From assembly GCF_048569485.1 (NCBI RefSeq), contig NC_134357.1, positions 338,789,078 through 338,853,077 on the forward strand: DNA of 64,000 bases, written 5' to 3'. Made by a program: the position numbers and the translations under genes. The notes under the pieces were generated by a model that worked only from the letters and a program-made list of their open reading frames with translations, was not told the origin of the DNA and made no database searches. Below, piece by piece: positions 22,766 to 32,075 of this stretch (its first letter is position 1; each line of letters begins with the position of its first letter). Origin of the DNA: Anomaloglossus baeobatrachus. Its lineage: Eukaryota; Chordata; Amphibia; Anura; Aromobatidae.

Positions 22766-23963
22766 AAGGCTGTGTGCACACGTTGCATTTTTGACTCTTT
22801 AGGTGCCGATGTCATAAAACCCATAGGATTTGCTGACGCCAGTAAAGTGAATGAGGATCCTGAAGTCTCCTGCACACGTCGAGTATTTTCTCCTTGCAGA
22901 TTTGGTGCGGATTTAAATCTGCAGCAGCTCAATTCTTTCAGTGTTTTTGCTACAGATTTCACCCATTCCGAGGCTGGTTTCAGACGTCCGTGTTTAATCA
23001 GGTACCAGTCACACGCATGGTTATGGTCATACGTGTGTCACACGTGTGACATCCGTGTTTGCATATGTTTGATAGGTACCGGAGAAAACACGGGTCTGTG
23101 AAATAAAAAGATAAAAGATTTTCCATATTTACCTGCTGTCTCCCGCTCATTATATTCATCGATTATTCACCGCACTCAGGACCTGGAAGCCGGAGCATCG
23201 TGGGGACAGCACCGCCAAGGACAGCATCGCGGGGACAGGTGAGTATTCTACAAGCACAGTGACATCCAGGAGGTCATCGGAGTTCCCAATAAACTCTGAT
23301 GACCCCCCCGTGCTACAGCTTCATGGGTTTATCAGAGTTCATTGGGAACTGTGATGAGTCCCAGAGATACTCCAGCTTCCAGGTTCTCAACACACACACA
23401 CACACACCTGTATACTCACCCCGGCACTGAAGTCCCTAGCGCTGCTCCGGCTTCCAGCTCCACAGGGCACTGAATATTCAGTGAGTATAATGAGCGGGGG
23501 TCAGGAGCGGGAGGCAACAGAGCCGGAGACAGCGTCGCTGGATATAGGTAAATATAGAAAAACTTTTTATTAAAAAGACCCGTGTTTTCTCCAGTACGTG
23601 TCACACTTATGTCACACGGATCACATCAGTGTGCGATCCGTGTGACACCCGTGCTGCCAGGAGGAAAAAAAAAAAAAAAAAAAAAAGACATGCCTGCATG
23701 TGTGTAGGGTTATGAGAGGGTGTGAGTAACAGCAAATAATAACATGGGTATGTGTGGCATCTGTGTTAAAAACTGATGTCACAAGTACCTAACACACGGA
23801 CGTCTGAAACCAGCCTAATAAGTAGGAAAAAATCTGCACCAAGAATGCAGGGCAAAAAAAAAAAAAAAACCCCGCATCTTTGTTCTGCAATTTTCCTGCC
23901 AAGAGATGCAGAAATAGTCCAGACATTTCTGCACTAAATACTTAATCTGTGCACATACCCTTA
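22766..23963. mobile_element. MITE (GTGTGCACACGTTG ends) split by a second MITE
   Basis: The ends AAGGCTGTGTGCACACGTTG and CTGTGCACATACCCTTA are inverted. The outer sequence (22,766-22,970 plus 23,817-23,963) matches the uninterrupted relative at 40,494-40,814, for example CTCCTTGCAGATT and CAGTGTTTTTGCT. Confidence 0.7.
22971..23816. mobile_element. Inner MITE with GGTTTCAGACGTCCGTGT ends
   Basis: AGGCTGGTTTCAGACGTCCG at the left pairs with CGGACGTCTGAAACCAGCCT at the right, a perfect 20-bp inverted repeat. The body includes a short (CA)n at about 23,393-23,406 and an A-run near 23,665. No transposase is present. Confidence 0.85.
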
Positions 23964-24300
23964 CACCGGAATTCTGTTTTTGATTTGTTTTTTTTTTTGT
24001 TTTCACGGACTGTTTAACTTCAGAAACCGCCATCACTTTTTTTCCCCCATTCGAGAAAAATTGATGAAACTGAGAAAACTGATGTGACCAAACACTGATC
24101 AAAATCTGTTAGAAACAAAAAAAAAAAAAAAAAAAAAATATTTTTTTTTATTTTGCATACGATGAAAAATCACTGATGTTGGAAAGTCAAATTCTATTAA
24201 TATACTAATAAAACTGGGGTGGCATATTAATAGGCCATCTGCCATGTCCGCTAAGCTAAAGCTACTTTACAACGGCTGCACCAGTATGAATATTCATCAG
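23964..24300. other. Unassigned stretch with an A-run
   Basis: T- and A-runs (about 23,989-23,998 and 24,117-24,138). No gene is recognised. Confidence 0.4.
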
Positions 24301-24982
24301 TAAGGCTGCTTTCACACTACGTTTATTTTAACATGCGTCATGAACGTTTAACGCAAAAACGGATCCAGTGCAAATGCGTTTTCATTTCAATGCATTTGCA
24401 ATGGACTCGCGTCAACATGCGTTCACGTGCGTTATAGTGAGGATCCAGCGACTTGCAGTTTTCTAACTTTTTTCAAAAACGCTACTTGTAGCGTTTTTTC
24501 AGCTGCGTCCAAATACGGCAAATCGCTGGATCCTGACTAATCAGCACGCAAACACATGTGAACGCTGGCATGCTAATAGACAGGATCCTGCTTGCTATAC
24601 TGACCATGCCCAGAAACCAGCCTGTCGTGATCAGTCTCTCTCCCCCTCCCGCTCTCCCCCGCCTGAGAGCGGCGGATACTCATAACCAAGGTAAATATCA
24701 GGTAACCAAGCAAAGCGCTTCTTAGTTACCCGATATTTACCTTGGTTACAGCTTACCGCAGCTGTCAGATGCCGGCTCCCAGTCTCACGTTCAGTTCCCC
24801 TTACTCCCGATCACATGACTCCAATGCCCACCCATAAACTTCAAGTGACAGGATCCTGTAAAATAACATGCGTTTGCATGCGTTTTTCTCTGCAAAAACA
24901 GGATCCGCTTTTGCAGCAAAAAAAAAAGCCAAAAAAACGTTCATGACGCATGCTAAAAAAACGTAGTGTGAAAGCAGCCTTA
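24301..24982. mobile_element. MITE with GGCTGCTTTCACACTACG ends
   Basis: TAAGGCTGCTTTCACACTAC and GTAGTGTGAAAGCAGCCTTA are perfect inverted ends, and a second inverted block (ACATGCGTCATGAACGTT) lies just inside. The body carries hairpin module copy 3 (24,682-24,750). It is non-coding. Confidence 0.85.
24682..24750. repeat. Conserved hairpin module, copy 3
   Basis: AACCAAGGTAAATATCAGG and ACCCGATATTTACCTTGGTT are inverted around a loop with AAGCGCTT. Confidence 0.85.
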
Positions 24983-25369
24983 GGGATTAAGCCTTTATTC
25001 TCCCGTTTTTATTGTTGTCACAATGTAATCGGAGGATAATGGCAGCAGAGTTTGGTTACAAATCTTTACAGTGTGTTATCAGGAAAAGGTTGTACGGTAG
25101 TGCTGAATCATATTGTATAAAAAGGGTTTTCTCCCACAAAGTTCATTTAAGGCTGCTTTCACACTACGTTTTTTTTAACATGCGTCATGAACGTTTTTTT
25201 GCTGTAAAAGCGGATCCTGCTTTTACAGCAAAAAAAATGCATGCAAACGCATGTGTTATTTAGCAGGATCCTGTCACTAAGTTTATGGGCGGGCATTGGA
25301 CTCATGTGATCGGGAGTCAGTGGAACTGAACGTGAGACTGGGAGCCGGCTTCTGACAGCTGCAGGAGGC

Positions 25370-25429
25370 TCGTAACCAAGGTAAACATCGGGTAACTTGC
25401 TTGGATACCCGATATTTACCTTGGTTACG
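25370..25429. repeat. Conserved hairpin module, copy 4
   Basis: CGTAACCAAGGTAAACATCG pairs with CGATATTTACCTTGGTTACG around a short loop. Confidence 0.85.
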
Positions 25430-25468
25430 AGCATCCGCAGGTGCTAGGAGCCGGGCTCCCTGCACACG

Positions 25469-25539
25469 TAACCAACGTAAACATCGGGTAACTAAGAGAA
25501 GCGCTTTCCTTGGTTACCCGATATTTATCTTGGTTACGA
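25469..25539. repeat. Conserved hairpin module, copy 5
   Basis: GTAACCAACGTAAACATCGG pairs with CCCGATATTTATCTTGGTTA around a loop with AAGCGCTT, as in copy 3. Confidence 0.85.
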
Positions 25540-26118
25540 GTGTCCGCAGCTCTCAGGTGGGGGAGAGGGTGAGAGAGGCAGAGAGGGAGGGTGGAAACAC
25601 ATCTATGCGAGTAAAATCGGTCCGACTGGGCTGAAAAAAACTCGGCTGATTTTAGTTCACGTTAGGTGCGAGTGCAACGCAAGTGCGATGCTATTTCTGA
25701 ATAAATTAAATGATTTTACTAGCGTGTGTAATGCGTGTGTAATGCGTATTTTTTACTATGTCATCTGCCATTCAGCGCTGCTACATGGCCGCTGACAGCA
25801 GACACAGACAGCCATGTAGCAGAGCTGAATGGCAGATGACAGCAGACACAGACAGAGCCGCACAATCAGAATGAACTTGGGTGAACTTAACCCGACTTCA
25901 TTGTCATGCTGCGGCTCTGTCTGTGCCGCGTCCTGATTAGCGGTCACCAGTGAAGGGCTCACCGGTGACCACTAATCCCCCGAGTGACTGAAGTTAGCAG
26001 CCCTCTCTCATACTCACCGATCCCCGGCACCGCGCTGCACGGCATTCACACTGCTCCGGCGGCTTTTACTATTTTGAAAAGCCGGCCGCTCATTAAACAA
26101 TCTCGTATTCCCTGCTTT

Positions 26119-26218
26119 CCCCGCCCACAGGCGCCTATGATTGGTTGCAGTGAGACACGCCCCCACGCTGAGTGACAGGTGTCTCACTGCACCCAATCAC
26201 AGCAGCCGGTGGGCGGGT
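26119..26218. repeat. Palindromic CCAAT/GC-box module, copy 2
   Basis: CCGCCCACAGGCGCC, ATTGG, CCAAT and CCGGTGGGCGGG lie in mirrored order, with CACGCCCCCACGCTG in the centre. Confidence 0.7.
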
Positions 26219-26368
26219 CTATACTGTGCAGTGAAATAAATAAATAATTTAAAAAACGGCGTGCAGTCCCCCCCAATTTTAATACCATAGCTGCCACTAA
26301 ATCCTAGATTAATCATGTGAGGCGTCTATGAGACACCCTCCATGATTAATCTGTAAGTTACAGTAAAT

Positions 26369-26370
<2 letters not shown>

Positions 26371-26444
<74 letters not shown>
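26371..26444. repeat. (AC)n microsatellite
   Basis: About 37 AC units in the left arm of element B, at the point matching a short GTGTGTGTTTA in the right arm. Confidence 0.95.
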
Positions 26445-26446
<2 letters not shown>

Positions 26447-27270
26447 AAAAATCCTTTATTAGAAATAAAAAACACAAACATTCCCTCATTACCAATTTAA
26501 TAAGCCCCAAAAAGCCCTCCATATCCGGCGTACTCCACGGACCTCCAGCGTCGCTTCCAGCATGAAGGTGACAGGAGCTGCAGAAGACACCGCCGCTCCG
26601 GTCACCTCCAAGCAGCAACTGAGGTGAGTAGCGTGATCAGCTGAGCTGTCACTGAGGTTAATCGCGGCCACCGCTGGATCCTCCAACAGTGACAGCGGGT
26701 AACCTCAGTGACAGCTCACCCGATCGCGCTACTCACCTCAGTTGCTGCTTGGAGGTGACCGGAGCGGTGGTGTCTTCTGCAGCTCCTGTCACCTTCATGC
26801 TGGAAGCGACGCTGGAGGTCCGTGGAGTACGCCGGATATGGAGGGCTTTTTGGGGCTTATTAAATTGGTAATGCGGGAATGTGTGTGTTTTTTATTTCTA
26901 ATAAAGGATTTTTTCATGTGTGTGTGTTTATTTACTGGAGGGTGTCTCAGAGACGCCTGACATGATTAATCTAGGATTTAGTGGCAGCTATGGGCTGCCA
27001 TTAACTCCTTATTACCCCGATTTGCCAACGCACCAGGGCAAATCGGGAAGAGCCGGGTACAGTCCCAGAACTGTCGCATATAATGTATGCGGCAATTCTG
27101 GGCGGCTGCTGACTGATATTGTTAGGCTGGGGGGCTCCCCATAACGTGGAGCTCCCCATCCTGAGAATACCAGCCTTCAGCCGTATGGCTTTATCTGGCT
27201 GGTATTAAAATTGGGGGGGACCGCACGCCATTTTTTTTAATTATTTATTTATTTCACTGCACAATATAGA

Positions 27271-27369
27271 CCCGCCCACCGGCTGCTGTGATTGGGTGCA
27301 GTGAGACACCTGTCACTCAGCGTGGGGGCGTGTCTCACTGCAACCAATCATAGGCGCCTGTGGGCGTGG
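27271..27369. repeat. Palindromic CCAAT/GC-box module, copy 3
   Basis: The mirrored partner of 26,119-26,218 in the right arm of element B. Confidence 0.7.
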
Positions 27370-27815
27370 AAAGCAGGGAATACGAGATTGTTTAATGAGC
27401 GGCCGGCTTTTTCAAAATAGTAAAAGCCGCCGCAGCAGTGAGAAAGCCGTGCAGCGCCGCGCCGGAGATCGGGGAACGGCGAGTATGAGAGAGGAGGGGA
27501 AAATGACCGACAGACTGTGAGAGAGGGACAGAGATAGTGACCGACCGACAGAGAATAGAGACAGAGAGGGAGAGACCGACTGACAGAGAATAGTGATTGA
27601 CAGACATTGGGAGACATCGCTCGTTTCCAGTGTTTTAGGAAACATGCGAGAAATGTTTTTAGAAAATCGGATGTCACTAGGATGGTGTGAGTGCCGTCCC
27701 ATGACATCCGATTTTTTTACATGCTCCCATAGACTTGCATTGGAGAAACTCGCAGTAGAAACTCGCAAAAAAGCAGCATGCTGCGATTTTTTTCTCAGTC
27801 CGATTCGGACTGAGG

Positions 27816-27848
<33 letters not shown>

Positions 27849-27953
27849 AAACATCGCAGATGAGAGCTGAATCATTCACTAACATGTGTCCGATTCCAAT
27901 GCGAGATTTTCTCACATTGCTCTACTGCGAGAAACTCGCAAGTGAGAAGCAGC

Positions 27954-28335
27954 CCGGAGGGGGAGAGAGACAGAGAGGGAGGGGGCGAGAGGGAGGGGGA
28001 GAGAGGCAGCAATCGGATCCCTGTGATCGCATTGTGGGGACCCGATCGCCAGGGAGAGGTAAGAGATCCCTCTCCCTGCCTTTTGAATGCTGCAATGGCA
28101 CCGATCACAGCATTCAGGGAGGTTAAACTGCCGGGGGGCAGAACGGGCACTTCTCTGAGCAGAGAGAGCCGGCTCCTGGCTGTAACATCAGCCGGAGACC
28201 CGGCGGCGACCGCGAGGGTACAGGGCCTGAACCCCGCAGTCGCCATGATTATAAAAAGCACAAAAAAAAAACACCATGTGAAAAAACAAGCAAACAATAC
28301 ATCCAAGCAATCCAAAAAATACATTATTGGATGAA
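27954..28335. other. GAGAG-rich tract and unassigned GC-rich sequence
   Basis: Positions 27,955-28,012 are purine-rich simple sequence. The rest includes an A-run near 28,261-28,270. No gene is recognised. Confidence 0.45.
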
Positions 28336-28864
28336 ATCACAATAATGGAACCAAATAGGTCTCTTTTATTGGTAAGTGCATAGACATCAATATACAGGGC
28401 GCATCCTTACAGCTGCCTGCACTATACCTGGAGAGAACCCCAAGATCCGCAGCTGGGTAGCAATTCTGAATCTGTTTCTTAGACGAGGGTGACATGTATC
28501 GTGTGACATTGAGATGACGATCTCGCATTGTGAAATCGAATCTAATGATTTCGGATGGTATGGTGTCCAGAATGCTTCCATATGTGATCACTGTTGCTGC
28601 TGGTTGCAGGTCGCACTTGACTCTCGTGCCGTAGACTTCAATGCAAGTTGTGACTAGTCAGTAATTCATATGCTTTATTTCCCCCAGAGTAAAAACACAG
28701 CTCTAAAAAGTGGCAGACAAGTTTCATAAATGTTTGGGGTCGCACGACTTGTCTGAACTATATGCAGTACATGTGCTGTATTAACCCCTTACTTCTAGAA
28801 AGGGCATTAGCCTTCTGCTAACTTTAGTAGTGGTGGGATATCAATAGGTTTGCAACACTATTGT

Positions 28865-28902
<38 letters not shown>

Positions 28903-29914
28903 CATAGAGCATATTTAGGCACGTCATATGTACTACTCTCCATGTCGCGTGTCACTTTTGACATATGGAAGATTTGTCAGAACGGAGAAGGGCGACCATC
29001 AGTCCTCACGGATTTTTTTATCAGTTACTACAGTGATGGGTGCAATTATACAGCAATTTCAATGTTCAAGGTGTGTGCTTGTGCCTTTTAAGAAATTTGG
29101 CACCCCCGTGGAGTAATCGGTTTAGGACTTTACGGAATGCCATTCTCAATAAATCTTATCTTCCCTATAAGTCCCATACAGACAAAGGCAGAATAGAAAA
29201 CAATCCCAAGACATCTACTCTAAACAAGTCAGGATATTTCTAATGCAAATTAAAGGTTAAAAGCAGCATGGGAGAATCCAGGTGAGGGTACATTACCTGC
29301 TCATAGGAAGAAGTGGTCCCAGAGCGCCACGTCCAGCAGTCCTGTCCTGAGAGCCCCTGAAGCTGCCGCCTGTTCCTCCTACTGATTACAGCAGCTGCCA
29401 CAAAGAGGAGGGGAAGGAGAGGAAGGTTACTACTGAGGGATATCAAGGCTTCTCAGCTGCAGCTGCTCCCATGGACAATACACATGGCCTTGGACAATAC
29501 ACTGTTCCCATAATTGCTCTTTTCATGCATGTTTCTTCTGAGACATCAGTTTCTAGTGACTTGCCTGGAATGTGGATAGTGCACAACTCATAGGAAATGG
29601 AGCAAATGTGCTGGAATATAGCAGAGCTGAGAGGAATATGGAATTGGGGCATTGACATTCACACTACAATATCGAAATGCGGAACCTAATGCCGGATTGG
29701 ATTCTTCTGTAAGGATGTTGTTCATAGTTGTCTGTGTTTTGTCTTCCATATTGCAGATACCAAGCTACTGATATGGGTGCAGTGAATTTTTAAAGGATAA
29801 TATGCAAGGAAGACAAATCGGGGAAGAAAAGCACCTAAAAGAGACTTAGTTTTCATGGCACATGCAGGAATCACATTTGTATTTGGTGGGTGATGGATGC
29901 ACACCTAAAAGTTA
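28336..29914. other. Unassigned stretch with a (TA)n microsatellite
   Basis: (TA)n lies at 28,867-28,898. No reading frame looks like a known protein and no terminal repeats were found. This is one of the longest stretches in the window without a recognised element. Confidence 0.4.
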
Positions 29915-30402
29915 GATATCCTGTCCACGTAAAACACACGTTTCTCGGTACGTATGTGTATGTTCTCCTTGTGCTGTCCCTGTGCTATCCGTGTGACATC
30001 CAGACAGCATGAACTTGTATACTTACCTGTCACCGGCACTGCTGTTACTTCCAGGTCTGTGCTGAGTGCAGTGAATATGCAGGAACATAATGAGCGGGCC
30101 CAGAAGTAACAGCAGTGGCACAGACAGCAGCACCGGAGACAGGTAATTATAACAAAATCTTTATTTTTATGTGACACGTGTTTTCTCCACTACGTGATCA
30201 CTTCAGTGTGTGGTCCGTGTGACATCCGTTCTGGCAGAGAAAAACAGACATGTTGCCGTATGGCGCACATGGACACACGTTCTGTGTGAAAACACAGACG
30301 TGTGCACAAACCCATTGAATTTAATGGGTCTACGTGTCTCCGGTACATGTAAAAACGGACATCACACATACCAGAATCACCGACGTGTGAAAGAGGCTTT
30401 AG
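29915..30402. mobile_element. MITE with TTCACACGTC-type ends, inner inverted arms
   Basis: Inner arms ACTTACCTGTCACCGGCACT and CAGCACCGGAGACAGGTAAT are inverted, and GTGTGACATCC occurs in both halves. The right end reads GACGTGTGAAAGAGGCTTTA. It is a relative of 35,789-36,292. Confidence 0.65.
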
Positions 30403-30632
30403 GGCTTGTTCAGACTATGTTTCCGGTCCATGTGTGCTTCGTGTACTAGTGCTCATGTTTTTTTTTTTTTCCCCACAAAGGCCAAAATCATAGCATACAC
30501 TATTCTGGTGCATTTTACAGACCAGACTAGTGTATGTAATGCAAGGTAGCACCTGTATCCGTCCACATGGGCCAGTCACATCCGCACTAATTTTTTTTTT
30601 TTTTTTTACAGGCAGTGTGAACCCAGCCTTAG
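30403..30632. mobile_element. Small MITE with TTCAGACTATG / AGTGTGAACCCAGCC ends
   Basis: The left end GGGCTTGTTCAGACTATG and right end CAGTGTGAACCCAGCCTTA are loosely inverted. It contains T-runs near 30,460 and 30,592. Confidence 0.45.
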
Positions 30633-31527
30633 GCCCCCTTCACACGTCCGTGAGACACGTGCGAGCTTGGTCCGTTTCCGTATGTACCGGAGACACGGAC
30701 AAACGTGCACCAATGTTAATCTATGTTTGAGGTCACACGTGCGTTATTTCATAATGTCCATGTCCGTAATCCGTATGTGTTTTGCACGGAAGCATGTCCG
30801 TTTTCTGCACGGAACACGCACACGCCATGAAAGTCAATGGTTATGTGCGCACAATACGTGACACGGATGCATCTCTGTATGCTCCGTGTACGTTTTGTGC
30901 TTTTTTTCTAGCGCTGTCGGTCATTCTTTCTTTTCCTGTCTATGTCGGTCAATCTCCCTCAGTCCGTCGGTCGGTCTCTCTGTCTGTCGGTCTCTCTCTG
31001 TCTTGTCTGTCCCTCTCTCGCTGTCTGTCGGTCGGTCAGTCCCCCCCCTCTCTCATACTTACTGATCACCGGCGCGGCGCTGCACGGCTGTTCACTAAAC
31101 TCCGGCGGCTTTTCCTCTTTTGAAAAAGCCGGCCGCTCATTAAACAATTTCGTATTCCCTGCTTTCCCCACCCACCGGCGCCTATGATTGGTTGCAGTTA
31201 GACATGCCCCCACGCTGATTGACAGCTGTCTCACTGCAACCAATCACAGCCGCCGGGGGGCGGGACTATACTGCACTCTGGCTGTTGCCACCACCATAGA
31301 CAGAGTGGGAGCTGCATCCAAAGCGCACAAATTAATTGACATGCTGCTTTTAGGAACGCACGGATTTGGGTCAAAATTTTACCATCGAAATCGCTGCATT
31401 AAAAAAGCAACGTGCTCACGTATCATGCACAATCTACATAGATTGTGCAGCGGACGCATGCATTTACGCTGCAGTGTAATACGCAGCGTAAATGCATGTA
31501 ATTACGCAACGTGCACATGAGCCCTAA
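30633..31527. mobile_element. Composite non-autonomous element with CCAAT module
   Basis: It begins GGCCCCCTTCACACGTCCGT and ends near ACGTGCACATGAGCCCTAA. The middle (about 31,000-31,265) repeats the core of elements A and B, including the CTCTCATACTTACTGATC tract and the CCAAT module at 31,167-31,265. The two outer ends are not each other's inverse, so it may be two elements side by side. Confidence 0.5.
31167..31265. repeat. Palindromic CCAAT/GC-box module, copy 4
   Basis: ACCCACCGGCGCC, ATTGG, CCAAT and CCGGGGGGCGGG lie in mirrored order. Confidence 0.7.
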
Positions 31528-31634
31528 GGGGGCATGTAGATGAGATGTTTTTGACTTAGCAATTACAAATGCATTCAAAAATGTGTAAACCACACAGATT
31601 GCTGCCGTTTTGCAATATGGTTACTGATTTAGTT

Positions 31635-31861
31635 TAGGCTAGTTTCACACTTGCGCTATTTTGACGCAAACGGAATCCATCACTAATGTAGTACAGTTCA
31701 TTTATTTACAGTGGAAGCGCGTTACTATGGCTCGTGTGTGTGTCATGCAGTACCCGCTTGTGTCCACATGATGTCGCGCTTCCACTGTAAATAAATGAAC
31801 TGTACTACATTAGTGACGGATTCCGTTTGCGTCAAAATAGCGCAAGTGTGAGTGGGCCCTT
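31635..31861. mobile_element. Near-perfect palindromic MITE
   Basis: Arms of about 90 bp run from GGCTAGTTTCACACTTGCGC to GCGCAAGTGTGAGTGGGCCC, with inner parts such as GACGCAAACGGAATCC and GGATTCCGTTTGCGTC. The spacer is about 45 bp. Confidence 0.85.
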
Positions 31862-32075
31862 ATATTCAGGTGAAACATTTTTTGTTAACATTTTTAACCA
31901 AATAAAAGCTGACAACTCCCAGGTCAGTCGCATTTAATTGTAGGAATACACCTATAGGTGCTAAGGCCCCATATTTGGTGTAAAATACCTTTTAAAGGGG
32001 TTGTCCACTACTTGGACAATCCTTTCTCGTTCCCCATGTTTATCCCCATTAAAATTAAAAAAAAAGCAAACTTAT

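Larger units (their letters stand above)
25147..25600. mobile_element. Truncated copy of the GGCTGCTTTCACACTACG MITE
   Basis: The left end matches 24,301, including ACATGCGTCATGAACGTT and the GGATCCTG block, but no right end is found. It carries two hairpin modules, and its margin near 25,560 runs into a GAGAG-rich tract. Confidence 0.75.
25640..27953. mobile_element. Large palindromic non-autonomous element (element B)
   Basis: A long inverted repeat has arms of about 26,005-26,676 and 26,690-27,495 and a centre near 26,680. The arms differ by a (CA)n in the left arm and about 200 bp present only in the right arm. Both arms read out the same short peptide (MLLGGDRSGGVFCSSCHLHA), as expected of inverted copies rather than two genes. 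The outer flanks and right-arm extra share sequence with element A. The outer borders are approximate and no target duplication was found. Confidence 0.65.

Noticed and set aside
26358-26960. Two similar peptides (MLLGGDRSGG...) on opposite strands
   Set aside because: They are the two arms of one palindrome read in opposite directions, and one runs into the (AC)n repeat. They are not paralogous genes.
27942-28334. 130-codon frame through the GAGAG-rich tract
   Set aside because: It starts in simple purine sequence and has no known domain.
28867-28898. TATA-box promoter from the (TA)n run
   Set aside because: It is a plain microsatellite with no gene downstream.
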